Source: Gemmatimonadota bacterium
Lineage (GTDB): Bacteria > Gemmatimonadota > Gemmatimonadetes > Gemmatimonadales > Gemmatimonadaceae
DNA: 64,000 bases
Assembly (NCBI GenBank): GCA_040388625.1
Contig: JAZKBK010000004.1
Coordinates: 673,241-737,240 of the forward strand
Reading direction: 5' to 3'
The notes beneath the pieces were generated by a model. That model saw nothing but the letters and a program-made list of their open reading frames with translations. It searched no databases and was not told the DNA's origin. Position 1 is the stretch's first letter. Each line of letters starts with the position of its first letter. The translations under genes were made by a program, and so were the position numbers. Below are positions 18,362 to 27,269 of the stretch, in pieces.

Positions 18362-18999
18362 CTCGCCACCGCGGGCTCGGTCTGGACATGGACATACGGA
18401 CATGATGGTTTCGCATATTCTCCGCGAGATCTGTGAGCCACGGCATGCACCGTGTGAGCAGCCGTAACGATCGCTGCAGCAACATGGGCATCAAGCTGAC
18501 TTCGGGCGTCGGCGCGTGCATGGAGTATCGCCTGCTCGCCGCAGGGTTCGGTGTCCTGGACCACACAGACCGCAGGAATTCCCGCCATTGGAGTCCAGCG
18601 ATATCCCGGACTCGCCAGGCTCAGTGCGCCGGGAACAATGAGGAGTTGGGCAGACTCCGTCGCGCACAGCAGGGCGAGCCGCATATCGACATGCCCCGCC
18701 AACAACTCGAGCCGCCAGAATCCAGCCATCGGCGTGATCCTGTAGAGCTGCCGCGTAACGGAGGCGAGAAATTTTTCGATCGGCGCCTCCCCGTAGAGCG
18801 CATACCCATCCGGAAGCCACGTGACGGCGCGAACGCTGGCACCGGTACCCTGCGAAATCGCGTCGGCAAGCCGCAGGGCGCCGTCGCCGGACGGTGTTCC
18901 GTCACACATCACGACAATGTGCTGAATCGACGACGGAATGCTCCGGGCGATGTCCTTCGCATCCGGCGGGCCGAGTCGCTGCGCGCATCTTGTGTACAT
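18307..18999 (-). CDS. Universal stress family protein, single-domain with divergent C-terminus
   Basis: This is a protein of about 230 residues. IQHIVVMCDGTPSGDGALRLA is a UspA-type first strand and helix, and later LLIVPGALSL and IPAVCVVQD match the closing strands, but the Gly-rich nucleotide loop is replaced, so ATP binding is doubtful. The last ~70 residues are His/Ala-rich and unlike the family. The ATG at 18999 avoids overlap with the upstream stress gene; an alternative start at 19059 would overlap it. The 3' end overlaps the response-regulator gene by 55 bases on the opposite strand. Confidence 0.7.
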   Translation of the reverse strand: MYTRCAQRLGPPDAKDIARSIPSSIQHIVVMCDGTPSGDGALRLADAISQGTGASVRAVTWLPDGYALYGEAPIEKFLASVTRQLYRITPMAGFWRLELLAGHVDMRLALLCATESAQLLIVPGALSLASPGYRWTPMAGIPAVCVVQDTEPCGEQAILHARADARSQLDAHVAAAIVTAAHTVHAVAHRSRGEYAKPSCPYVHVQTEPAVASYLVGAHSSSNSLSLTAS

Positions 19000-19019
19000 G
19001 GCTCTGCGAGTGATTGGGT

Positions 19020-20009
19020 TTACAAACCGGTCAGGGCTGGGGCGATCAGCATCGAACACGATGCATGGCGGATGAGGCCCCGTGTAACGTCATCGCCCAC
19101 GGGCGGGGAAGGATCTGCTGGGGAGACGGCACGCCGGCCGGACAGGCCACAGGCAATGACGTCCGCCTGAATACCTTCAGCGAAGCTGAGCGTCTCCCGC
19201 GCCGCGTCTCCCAGCAGCATGATGGACTCGACGCAAACGCCGGATTCGTCACGAAGGGAGTGTTCGATATTCAGCAACTGGCGTCGCCGCTCTTCCAGCT
19301 CCTGTGCAGACGCATAGGAAACGACATGGATCAGGTACATGCGCGCGTCCGGTGCACTGAGACGTTTGACGATGTGCGCAGCGTGGATACTCGCGACGCT
19401 GAAGTCGATCGCGACCACGACGCGACGTGCGATTCCTCGAAGTGTTGGTGCCGCGATGTAGATCGGGACCGCGCACTGCATCAATGCATCGGTCGCGCGC
19501 TCATCTTCGGACTGCAGATCGAGACTCCGCTGCCGTCGCTGTCCGATGACCATCAATTGTGCATGACTCCGCGTCACGAGATCACAGGTCGTCTGGCCGA
19601 GCGGCCCATCGTGCACCGTGATTGGCCAGTTTGCCGCCTCGCCGACCGTGAGAGCCACTTGCGCCGCGATCATTGCGCAGCGTGCGTCCCGTTCTTCGGA
19701 AATCTCTTCCTGCGCGCCGCACTGCTTTCGCGGGTCATGAGAAACGTGGGACGCGCCGGCTGTATTATCACACTCTCGACATGCCGGTGACGCATGCTCC
19801 ACGATCGAGAATACCTGCACATTTGCTCCGACGCGGCCCGCTATGAATGCGGCTGCGATCAGTGCGGTGTCCGCATGCGGATTTCCGTCTGTGGCGACAA
19901 GAATCGGCGCCTCACGCATGGCAGACACAAGCGACCCGGAAAGCTCTGTGGCCTGGGATTCCATTGCAGGGTGTCGCGAAGGGAAAGAGGCAGAATGACA
20001 CAAGGACAT
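19020..20009 (-). CDS. Universal stress protein, tandem UspA domains
   Basis: This is a 329-residue protein. Domain 1 starts near residue 34 (APILVATDGNPHADTALIAA) and ends VPIYIAAP. Domain 2 starts RVVVAIDFSVASIHAAHIV and ends CSMLIAPAL. Domain 1 carries a Cys-containing insert (ACRECDN and RKQCG) not typical of the family; a redox or metal role is only speculation. The ~30-residue leader may be untranslated if an internal ATG (MESQATELS or MREAPIL) is used. It is divergent from the PPOX gene, so the two probably share a promoter region. Confidence 0.86.
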   Translation of the reverse strand: MSLCHSASFPSRHPAMESQATELSGSLVSAMREAPILVATDGNPHADTALIAAAFIAGRVGANVQVFSIVEHASPACRECDNTAGASHVSHDPRKQCGAQEEISEERDARCAMIAAQVALTVGEAANWPITVHDGPLGQTTCDLVTRSHAQLMVIGQRRQRSLDLQSEDERATDALMQCAVPIYIAAPTLRGIARRVVVAIDFSVASIHAAHIVKRLSAPDARMYLIHVVSYASAQELEERRRQLLNIEHSLRDESGVCVESIMLLGDAARETLSFAEGIQADVIACGLSGRRAVSPADPSPPVGDDVTRGLIRHASCSMLIAPALTGL

Positions 20010-20210
20010 ACTATCTCGCGCACGGGAACGTCATGTCGGGAATTCAATGCATTTCGTGTAAGGACCTCGCGCCACCGCGCCACCACTCTTACGGACAAGG
20101 ATGTCGGCTTTTCCCCGTCATCAAATACGGACGTATCTGACAGCGAGGTCATCCGCACAATCGCTAGGTTTTGCTGTACCTCGATTACACCACAGAAGCG
20201 GAGGCCCGAA

Positions 20211-20702
20211 ATGGCAAGCGCGAACAAAGAACATGCAAGAATGACGGGGTCCTCCAGTCCGCCGGTATTTCGACAGCTCGCCCATCACGAAGCAGAGGCC
20301 CTGCTGGAACGCAATCACGTCGGACGCCTGGCGTTTACGTTGCATGACAGCGTGGACATCGAGCCCATCAGCTACGTCTACACGCATGGATGGCTGTACG
20401 GCCGCACTTCGCACGGCACCAAGCTCGCCATACTGACGCATCACCACTGGGTCGCATTCGAGGTAGACGAGGTCGCTGGCCAGTTCGACTGGCGCAGCGT
20501 AGTCATAAAGGGTGAGTTCGAGATAATTCCGGCCGATCTGTCGGGGCCGGATGCACTCGCATATATCAAGGCACTCGAGCTGCTGCGCCAATTGGAACCG
20601 GACACGTGGACCGAGCATGATCGGGCGGCATTCCGGAACGTGCTGTTTCGCATCCACATCAATGAGATCAGCGGGAGAGAGGCGACGTCGACCCAGTCAT
20701 GA
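20211..20702 (+). CDS. Pyridoxamine 5'-phosphate oxidase family flavin-binding protein
   Basis: This is a 163-residue split-barrel protein of the NimA/PPOX group. FRQLAHHEAEALLERNHVGRL is the usual N-terminal helix, then IEPISYVYTHGWLYGRTSHGTK forms the flavin phosphate-binding strand pair, and VAFEVDEVAGQFDWRSVVIKG completes the barrel. Such proteins bind FMN or F420 and are often induced by stress; several actinobacterial homologues sit in the DosR regulon. The ATG at 20211 has GGAGG (20200-20204) at the right spacing; the longer frame upstream is not protein-like. It is followed by a bidirectional hairpin. Confidence 0.88.
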   Translation: MASANKEHARMTGSSSPPVFRQLAHHEAEALLERNHVGRLAFTLHDSVDIEPISYVYTHGWLYGRTSHGTKLAILTHHHWVAFEVDEVAGQFDWRSVVIKGEFEIIPADLSGPDALAYIKALELLRQLEPDTWTEHDRAAFRNVLFRIHINEISGREATSTQS

Positions 20703-20783
20703 CCAGATTGAGATCTGCTGAGTGCCACATCGGACTGTTCTTACCACGATCGCTGAACTGCCGTGCTCCGTGCCCGCCGGCGG

Positions 20784-20815
20784 GGAGGGATATACTCCTG
20801 CGAGCATATCCCTCC
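20784..20815. terminator. Inverted repeat between convergent genes
   Basis: GGAGGGATAT (20784-20793) and ATATCCCTCC (20806-20815) form a perfect 10-bp stem with a 12-nt loop between the PPOX stop and the BON-protein stop. The position suggests a bidirectional terminator, although it lacks a T-tract. Confidence 0.6.
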
Positions 20816-20841
20816 TCAACGCGGCTGGCGATTCGCGCACC

Positions 20842-21498
20842 TCAAAGAACGCCGACCGTCAGGAGATCCTCGACTTGACGAACGCCCGGGGCAGCCCACG
20901 CGGCACGCTCGGCGTCGTTGCGCTCGGTCCATGACCGCACAGTCCCGCGCAACGTCACGGTGCCATCGCTCGCAGATACCTGAACGTGCTTCGAGTCGAT
21001 TTCCGCGTATCGCTTCAAGGCGGACTCGATCTTCCCTTTGACGTCGCTCACGGAGACACTCGGCGTCACCGCGATCAGATTGGACACGCCGCGCACTCCG
21101 GTGAGCGACCGAACGGAAGCTTCCGCCGCGCGTCGCTGGAAATCCCATTCGACGTGCCCCCGCAGCGTGACCCACCCATCCTCGACGTCGACCTGGATCT
21201 TGTCTTCAGGTACGGAGACGTTCCAGATGAAGCCGTTGAGAACGGCATGTGCAATGTCCGTATCGTTCCGCTTGTACTCGGGCAGCAGGTGCACTTCCAA
21301 CTCGTCCGCGAGTGCCTTGACGCCGGACACCCGGCGCGCGGCCTTCTCGGCTGCATATTTCTGACTGTAGTTGCGCACTTTACCCGATAGCGTGACGACA
21401 CCGGCCTTTGCTGCAACACCGACTTCTGTCGCTGTCAACGCGGGGTCCCACGCCAGTTCGTCGATCACGTTCTTCTGTAATGCTGTGTCGGAATACAT
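20842..21498 (-). CDS. BON-domain protein (three BON repeats)
   Basis: This is a 218-residue protein made almost entirely of three BON modules (about 3-70, 78-145 and 150-216). Each shows the pattern of a short helix, VTLxGxV, a helix and V..V.N (GVVTLSGKVRNYS, GWVTLRGHVEWDF and GTVTLRGTVRSWT). BON domains bind lipids or act in envelope stress proteins such as OsmY, but no signal peptide is visible here, so it may be cytoplasmic or membrane-associated. The ATG at 21498 is preceded by GAGGG. It closes the stress island. Confidence 0.9.
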   Translation of the reverse strand: MYSDTALQKNVIDELAWDPALTATEVGVAAKAGVVTLSGKVRNYSQKYAAEKAARRVSGVKALADELEVHLLPEYKRNDTDIAHAVLNGFIWNVSVPEDKIQVDVEDGWVTLRGHVEWDFQRRAAEASVRSLTGVRGVSNLIAVTPSVSVSDVKGKIESALKRYAEIDSKHVQVSASDGTVTLRGTVRSWTERNDAERAAWAAPGVRQVEDLLTVGVL

Positions 21499-21546
21499 TG
21501 TACGATCCCTCACTCGATGAGTTTGATGGACGTGCTTCGCGCCAGC

Positions 21547-21560
21547 CCGTGTCGACACGG
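21547..21560. promoter_or_regulatory. Perfect 14-bp palindrome upstream of the BON gene
   Basis: CCGTGTCGACACGG lies about 50 bases upstream of the BON-protein start, where an operator would be expected. No known binding consensus was matched. Confidence 0.35.
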
Positions 21561-21730
21561 TTGAATCAGCCCGCCGGCTGACATTCTGAAACGTGCACGC
21601 CCACAACCGCGTACGCAGTCCGGAAAAACATGAATTTGCGTCCGGAAGTCCTGACGTCGAATGTCAGTCATGAGACGACATCGCGCATCGCGCCTGCTTG
21701 CTGCTCTTTCGACCGCTCCGGCGTTGCAGT

Positions 21731-21742
21731 ATTGTATACAAT
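21731..21742. promoter_or_regulatory. Palindromic operator-like site ATTGTATACAAT
   Basis: A perfect 12-bp palindrome with a GTATAC core ends 21 bases before the sugar-isomerase ATG. GTATAC-centred palindromes are typical of FadR-subfamily GntR regulators of sugar-acid and pentose genes. Related sequences precede the GH31 gene and lie in the GH127/TIM-barrel divergent promoter. The TATACA part could alternatively be a -10 box. Confidence 0.5.
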
Positions 21743-21763
21743 CCTGATTCCTGACCTATCCAA

Positions 21764-23263
21764 ATGCGCATCCATAAACTCGAGTCCAATGCCGGTGGAA
21801 AGCTCACCGCAAAGCGCTCTGCCAGGCCGGCGTCACGCCCGCCCCGCTCCACCCCTCATGAGCGTGTGACACTCGGCGTCATCGTCGGCAATCGGGGCTT
21901 TTTCCCCGGCCACCTCGCGAGCACGGGACGCGATGACATGCTCAAGGCGCTCGCCGAGGAAGGGATCGACGCGATAGCGCTCGGTCCGGAGGATTCGGTG
22001 CACGGAGCCGTCGAGAGTCGCGACGAGGCCAAGGCATGCGCGGCGCTCTTCCGCGCCAACGCCGACAAAATCGCCGGCGTGATCGTCACCCTGCCGAATT
22101 TCGGCGACGAGCGCGCGATCGCGGAGACGCTCCGCATGGCCCGGCTCGACGTGCCCGTGCTCATCCACGCCACCGCCGACGATCCGGCCAGAATGGGCAT
22201 CGATGCACGACGCGACGCTTTCTGCGGCAAGATGTCCGCCTGCAACGTGCTCACGCAGTACGGCATTCCCTACTCGCTCACGTCACTGCACACCCAGCGT
22301 CCGGAATCCGAGAGCTTCCGCGCCGATCTGCGCAGCTTCACCAGCGTCTGCCGCGTCGTACGAGGTCTCAAGCATGCGCGTATCGGCGCAATCGGCGCTC
22401 GGCCGGCCGCGTTCAAGACAGTTCGGTTCAGCGAGAAGATACTCGAGGCCTCCGGAATCGCCGTCGAGCCAATCGATCTGTCCGAGATTCTCGGACGCAT
22501 CGACCGCCTCGCGAACGACGACCCTCACGTTCGCACGAAACTGGACGAGATCGAGGCCTACGTCTCAACGGACGGCATCCCGTCCGAAGCGCTCATGAAG
22601 ATGGCCAAGCTGGGCCTCGTGATCGACCGCTGGATGCACGAGGCAGACGTAACGGTAAGCGCAATCCAGTGCTGGACCTCCATGGAAGAGTTCTTCGGCG
22701 TGGTACCATGCACGATCATGAGCATGATGAGTGATGTGAATCTTCCCAGTGCATGCGAGATGGACGTGTGCGGCACCATCAGCATGTACGCACTGACGCT
22801 CGCGTCCGGGACGCCCAGCGCTCTCCTGGATTGGAACAACAACTACGGAGATGATCCCAACAAGGCCGTATGCTTCCACTGCAGCAACCTGCCGAAGGCT
22901 TTCTTCGAAGACGTGCAGATGGACTATCAGGCGATCATAGCCGGCACCGTGGGACGGGAGAATACATACGGCACCGTCGTAGGCAAGGTGAAGGCGAACC
23001 CGATGACGTACGCGCGCTTTTCGACTGACGACCGCAGCGGCCGCATCCGCGGCTATGTCGGTGGCGGGCGATTCACGAACGATCCGCTCACCACGTTCGG
23101 CGGCGCCGGCGTGGTGGAGATTCCGCGCCTGCAGGAATTGTTGCACTTCATCTGCGAGAAGGGCTTCGAGCATCACGTCGCGGGTACGATGGCAACCGTG
23201 ACCGATTCGGTGCACGAGGCGACGTCGCGATATCTTGGCTGGGACGTCCACAAGCACGCGTAG
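21764..23263 (+). CDS. L-fucose/L-arabinose isomerase-like sugar isomerase
   Basis: This is a 499-residue protein of the FucI/AraA-like superfamily that interconverts an aldose and a ketose. GVIVGNRGFFPGHLASTGR is the typical N-terminal strand with its substrate-channel motif. VSAIQCWTSMEEFFGVVPC and LPSACEMDVCGTISM are in the catalytic half, with the first Glu and the later Glu/Asp probably binding the divalent metal; HHVAGTMATV closes the fold. Because it directly precedes ribulokinase and an araD gene lies in the locus, L-arabinose to L-ribulose is the likely reaction, yet it does not look like classical AraA. The first ~32 residues are Arg/Ser/Pro-rich and may be untranslated (an in-frame GTG lies near VTLGVIVGN). 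Confidence 0.82.
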   Translation: MRIHKLESNAGGKLTAKRSARPASRPPRSTPHERVTLGVIVGNRGFFPGHLASTGRDDMLKALAEEGIDAIALGPEDSVHGAVESRDEAKACAALFRANADKIAGVIVTLPNFGDERAIAETLRMARLDVPVLIHATADDPARMGIDARRDAFCGKMSACNVLTQYGIPYSLTSLHTQRPESESFRADLRSFTSVCRVVRGLKHARIGAIGARPAAFKTVRFSEKILEASGIAVEPIDLSEILGRIDRLANDDPHVRTKLDEIEAYVSTDGIPSEALMKMAKLGLVIDRWMHEADVTVSAIQCWTSMEEFFGVVPCTIMSMMSDVNLPSACEMDVCGTISMYALTLASGTPSALLDWNNNYGDDPNKAVCFHCSNLPKAFFEDVQMDYQAIIAGTVGRENTYGTVVGKVKANPMTYARFSTDDRSGRIRGYVGGGRFTNDPLTTFGGAGVVEIPRLQELLHFICEKGFEHHVAGTMATVTDSVHEATSRYLGWDVHKHA

Positions 23264-23267
23264 CAGA

Positions 23268-24866
23268 GTGCCTATCGTCGCAGGGGTCGATTTCGGCACG
23301 CAGAGCGTGCGCGTCGCGATCGTCGACAGCAAGGCTGGACAGCTCGGTGCCGGCGTCGCCGGATTGCCGCTGCTGCGCGATCCGAACGATCCCGACTTCG
23401 CGACCCAGCCGCACGACGCGCAGATGAATGCGCTGGTCGACGCGATGCGGCTTGCACTCGCGGACGCGAGAGTCGATGGACATGACATTCTCGCACTGGC
23501 GCTCGACACGACCGGATCGTCGGTGATACCGGTAGGCGAAGGACTCGTCCCACTCGACGATTACTATCTCTGGGCCGACCACCGCGCAAAGCATGAAGCC
23601 GCGCTGATAACAGAGATCGCGCATCGCGAGGGATTGGAGGCGATCCAGTACTGCGGCGGTGTTTATTCCGCCGAGTGGGGCTTTGCCAAGCTGCTGCACT
23701 GGCTGCGAAACAATCCCGACAAGCGCGACAGGTTCGTGACAGCGCTCGAGAACTGCGACATGGTTGCGGCGACGCTGTGCGGCGTCTCCGATCCGCGCGA
23801 GGTCGCCCGCTCGATCTGCGCCATGGGACACAAGTGGCTCTGGAACGAGGAGCTCGGCGGCCTTCCATCGGAGGAATTCCTCTGCGCGGTGGATCCGCTG
23901 CTGGCCGGCGTGCGCGCGAAGTTGCAGGGCCGCTATCTCACGTCGGAGCATGTCGCGGGCGAACTGTCCGCGGATTGGGCCGCCAAGCTCCGTCTCAGAG
24001 CTGGAATTCCAATTCCGGTTGGTGCATTCGACGCACACTGGGATGCCATCGGTGCCGGCCTCGTCGAAGGCGACGTCGTCAACGTGATCGGGACGTCCAC
24101 GTGCATCGTCGCCATCGGGAAGAATGTCGACTGCGTACCGGGCGTCTGCGGAGTGGTGCGCGGATCCGCGCATCCGGATTATGTCGGCGTCGAGTCGGGA
24201 CTGTCCGGCGTGGGCAGCATCTTCGAGTCCATAGCAACGCGAAGCGGAAGCACGGTCGAGGAGCTCTCCGCCGGCATCGAGCACTATCGCGCGGGCCAGA
24301 CCGGACTGCTGCGGATGGTGTGGGACAACGGCGACCGCACGGTGCTGGTGAATCCGCATCTTGGCGGTGTGACGTTCGGCTGGAATCTGAACCACAGCGC
24401 GCGTGACGAGCTATTCGCCGCAATCGAGGGGACCGCGTTCCACACGCGCATCGTACTCGAACGAATGGCGGAGCACGGCGTGCCGATCAATCGCGTGATA
24501 CACGGCGGCGGGATAGCGCAGAAGAACGACGCGCTCAACCGCGTCTACGCAAACGTGCTCGGCAAGCCGATTCTCGTGCCCGAGCGTCCGATCACGGGAC
24601 TCGGCTCATCCATCTTCGCCTTTCTCGCCGCCGGTGTCTTCGGCACGATCGAGGAAGCGCAGGCCGCGCTCTGCCCGCCATTTCGCGTCATCGAGCCCGA
24701 GCCGCGCGAGCAGGCGACCTGTGAACGGCTGTATGAGATGTACAGGTCGCTGTACTTCGCGATGGGTGATCCATCGTCGCCCGCGATACGTGTCGGCACC
24801 GTGCTCCCGGACTTGCGTCGGATCGCGGCCGAGGTTCGCGCAGCCAGGGCGGCCGCAGTGCAGTGA
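23268..24866 (+). CDS. araB: Ribulokinase (FGGY family)
   Basis: This ~532-residue carbohydrate kinase phosphorylates L-ribulose to L-ribulose-5-phosphate. The N-terminal VAGVDFGTQSVRVAIVD is the FGGY phosphate-1 motif. LDTTGSSVIPVG and YYLWADHRA match ribulokinases, GAFDAHWDAIGAG carries the catalytic-base Asp region, and GGGIAQKNDALNRVYANVLG with GSSIFAFLAAGV forms the ATP-binding C-lobe. I use the GTG at 23268, four bases past the isomerase stop; an upstream ATG at 23235 would overlap the isomerase by 29 bases. It is tightly coupled to the isomerase, so the two enzymes form one metabolic unit. Confidence 0.9.
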   Translation: MPIVAGVDFGTQSVRVAIVDSKAGQLGAGVAGLPLLRDPNDPDFATQPHDAQMNALVDAMRLALADARVDGHDILALALDTTGSSVIPVGEGLVPLDDYYLWADHRAKHEAALITEIAHREGLEAIQYCGGVYSAEWGFAKLLHWLRNNPDKRDRFVTALENCDMVAATLCGVSDPREVARSICAMGHKWLWNEELGGLPSEEFLCAVDPLLAGVRAKLQGRYLTSEHVAGELSADWAAKLRLRAGIPIPVGAFDAHWDAIGAGLVEGDVVNVIGTSTCIVAIGKNVDCVPGVCGVVRGSAHPDYVGVESGLSGVGSIFESIATRSGSTVEELSAGIEHYRAGQTGLLRMVWDNGDRTVLVNPHLGGVTFGWNLNHSARDELFAAIEGTAFHTRIVLERMAEHGVPINRVIHGGGIAQKNDALNRVYANVLGKPILVPERPITGLGSSIFAFLAAGVFGTIEEAQAALCPPFRVIEPEPREQATCERLYEMYRSLYFAMGDPSSPAIRVGTVLPDLRRIAAEVRAARAAAVQ

Positions 24867-24887
24867 TGCGGCGCTGCCGATTGGGCT

Positions 24888-24900
24888 GTATACTTTATCC
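24888..24900 (+). promoter_or_regulatory. GTATAC-core motif upstream of the GH31 gene
   Basis: GTATACTTTATCC lies 61 bases before the GH31 ATG. It matches GTATACTATATCC at 29872-29884 in 12 of 13 positions and shares the GTATAC core with the palindrome at 21731-21742. It may be a regulator site or contain a -10 element (TATACT). Confidence 0.45.
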
Positions 24901-24948
24901 AATCTCAGGAAGGCATCTGATTCCAGCTTCGGATAAGGATCTACTCCC

Positions 24949-27225
24949 ATGTCGGATTCCGTATCACGGCGCGACGCCATCAAGCGCCTCGCCACGATCA
25001 CCGCGGGCTTCGCGCTAAGCGGCGACATCACCCGCGGCGGACTCACCATCCGCCGCACCGCTCGCGACATCACCATCGCCGGCCAGCCAGTGGAGATCAC
25101 CGTCTTATCGCTGAGCCCGCAAACAGCGCGACTCACGATTCGCCCACTGCAGAACGGGCAACCACAGCCGCTGCCAATCACGGGTGAGCTCGTTGACCAC
25201 GAGATTGGAAAGATTTCGCGGCGCGGCCGCACTGCGACCGACCTTGCACGCGTGCGAGCTGGCGATCTGTTCGTGACGGTGACCGACGACCCGCCGAGGA
25301 TTCGAATCGAGACCGCCAGCGGCACGATCGTTCAGGATCTCGCGTTCGACGCATCGACACCCGGCATGTCGTTCTCCCTCGGACACGGACCGCTGCTCGG
25401 CCTCGGCGAGGGAGGCCCGCAATTCGATCGCAAGGGAAAGACCGATCCCATGATCATCGGACAGGGCGGCTATCGCCTGTCGACGAACGGAACTCGCGCC
25501 CCGATTCAGTGGCTCGTGGGAACCGACGGCTGGGCGATGTTCGTTCATCGACCGCACGGCACATTCGATTTCACCGGCACTACGGGGAAGTTCATCCCCT
25601 CGCCGGCGTTGCCGCTCGACATATTCGTCGTTTCGTCGAAAGAGCCGCGCGTGATCATGCGCGAGTACGCGCGCATCACCGGCCTGCCCGAGATGCCCGC
25701 ACTCTGGGGGTTCGGCTACCTGCAATCGTCCCGCACCCTCGCCGGTCCTGATGAAGTAATGGGCGTCGCGCGCACCATGCGCGAGAAACGGCTTCCATGC
25801 GATGCACTCATCTACCTCGGCACGGGTTTTTGTCCGTCGGGCTGGAACACCCGCAACGGTGACTTCACCTGGAACTCCGCAAACTTCCCATCGCCAAAGC
25901 AGCAGGTCGCGGCGTTGCACGCAGAGCATTTCAAGGTCGTGCTGCACGTGGTCGTGGAAGGGCATCATCTCACGGGTACCGTGTCGGATCCATGCACCGC
26001 TGCGCCGCTTCCGAGCGGAGTGACTCCCGACGGACACTGGCCACCCGACCGGCAGGTTGCGTGCTACTGGCCATCGCACAAGTCCGTGATGGTGGACGAC
26101 GGGATAGATGGATGGTGGCCGGATCAGGGCGATGGCTTCGATGGTCCGTCGGAACTCAACCGCCATCGCATGTACTGGGAAGGCACTCAGCTCTTCCGTC
26201 CCAACGAGCGTCCCTTCGCGCTTCACCGCAATGCATCGGCGGGCGTGCAGCGGTTTGGCGGCCTTCTCTGGTCCGGCGACGTCCAGTCACGCTGGGAAAC
26301 GCTGCGCACTCATGTCGCTGTCGGTATCAATGCAGGTCTCACTGGATTGCCGTACTGGGGAACGGACATCGGCGGATTCGTTCCAACGTCGGAGTACACG
26401 GGGGAGCTGTACGTGCGCTGGTTTCAGTTCGGTGCATTCTGTCCGCTGTTCCGATCACACGGACGCAACTGGCATCTGCATCTGCCGTGGGGCTGGGATG
26501 GAGGTGATGGCGGTCCGCCGGAGACACGCAATTTTCAGGTGGATCCGGCAGAGTTGCATAACACCACTGTCGAGCCGATATGCCGGAAATATCTGGAGCT
26601 GCGTTATCGCCTGTTGCCATATCTGTATACCGCCGTTCGTGAGAGTCACGACACGGGGATGCCCATCATGCGCGCGCTGTGGCTGCACCATTCCGGAGAG
26701 GAAGCCGCGGTCGCGCGCGGCGACGAGTATCTCTGGGGCCGAGATCTGCTCGTCGCGCCCGTGGTGGAAAAAGGCGTCACATCACGGCGCCTGTACCTTC
26801 CGCGCGGAAGCTGGTTCGACTTCTGGACCGAACAGCGCACCGAAGGCGGTCGCGAAATCGATCGCGCAGTGGACCTCGCGACCACGCCACTCTACGCGCG
26901 TGCAGGCTCCATCATACCAATGGGCCCGGTCAGACAATACGTCAGCGAGCAGAGCGACGAGCCGGTGACTCTGGTTGTCTATCCGGGCGCCGACGGTGAA
27001 TCGTCATGGTACGAGGACGACGGAAATACGTTCGATTATCGACGCGGTGATTTCATGCGTATCAACATGACGTGGCACGATGCAACACGCCGGCTCAGCC
27101 TGCGCCTCGCACCAGGTTCACGCATGCGCGAGCCTGCACCGCGACGCATCGATGTGCGCGTGGCAGGAAGTAAGAAAGTGACTTCGCTCTCGTTCACCGG
27201 TCGTGAGATCGAAATCTCGCTTTGA
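24949..27225 (+). CDS. Tat-exported glycoside hydrolase family 31 enzyme
   Basis: This 758-residue retaining glycosidase (alpha-glucosidase/alpha-xylosidase group) probably acts in the periplasm or outside the cell. The N-terminus has a twin-arginine signal (SRRDAIKRL, residues 6-14, then a hydrophobic stretch). An N-terminal beta-sandwich is followed by the (beta/alpha)8 barrel starting at LWGFGYLQSSRTL. GWWPDQGDG places the nucleophile at about Asp392 and LLWSGDVQS the acid/base at about Asp444; WGTDIGGF and FCPLFRSHG are other family blocks. The C-terminal third is the usual pair of beta-domains. It may remove alpha-linked side sugars from hemicellulose or arabinogalactan; its substrate is not readable. 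Confidence 0.9.
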   Translation: MSDSVSRRDAIKRLATITAGFALSGDITRGGLTIRRTARDITIAGQPVEITVLSLSPQTARLTIRPLQNGQPQPLPITGELVDHEIGKISRRGRTATDLARVRAGDLFVTVTDDPPRIRIETASGTIVQDLAFDASTPGMSFSLGHGPLLGLGEGGPQFDRKGKTDPMIIGQGGYRLSTNGTRAPIQWLVGTDGWAMFVHRPHGTFDFTGTTGKFIPSPALPLDIFVVSSKEPRVIMREYARITGLPEMPALWGFGYLQSSRTLAGPDEVMGVARTMREKRLPCDALIYLGTGFCPSGWNTRNGDFTWNSANFPSPKQQVAALHAEHFKVVLHVVVEGHHLTGTVSDPCTAAPLPSGVTPDGHWPPDRQVACYWPSHKSVMVDDGIDGWWPDQGDGFDGPSELNRHRMYWEGTQLFRPNERPFALHRNASAGVQRFGGLLWSGDVQSRWETLRTHVAVGINAGLTGLPYWGTDIGGFVPTSEYTGELYVRWFQFGAFCPLFRSHGRNWHLHLPWGWDGGDGGPPETRNFQVDPAELHNTTVEPICRKYLELRYRLLPYLYTAVRESHDTGMPIMRALWLHHSGEEAAVARGDEYLWGRDLLVAPVVEKGVTSRRLYLPRGSWFDFWTEQRTEGGREIDRAVDLATTPLYARAGSIIPMGPVRQYVSEQSDEPVTLVVYPGADGESSWYEDDGNTFDYRRGDFMRINMTWHDATRRLSLRLAPGSRMREPAPRRIDVRVAGSKKVTSLSFTGREIEISL

Positions 27226-27269
27226 GCGCTGACTGAATCGAACCCCATGCAACATCGACCTGCCAATCG

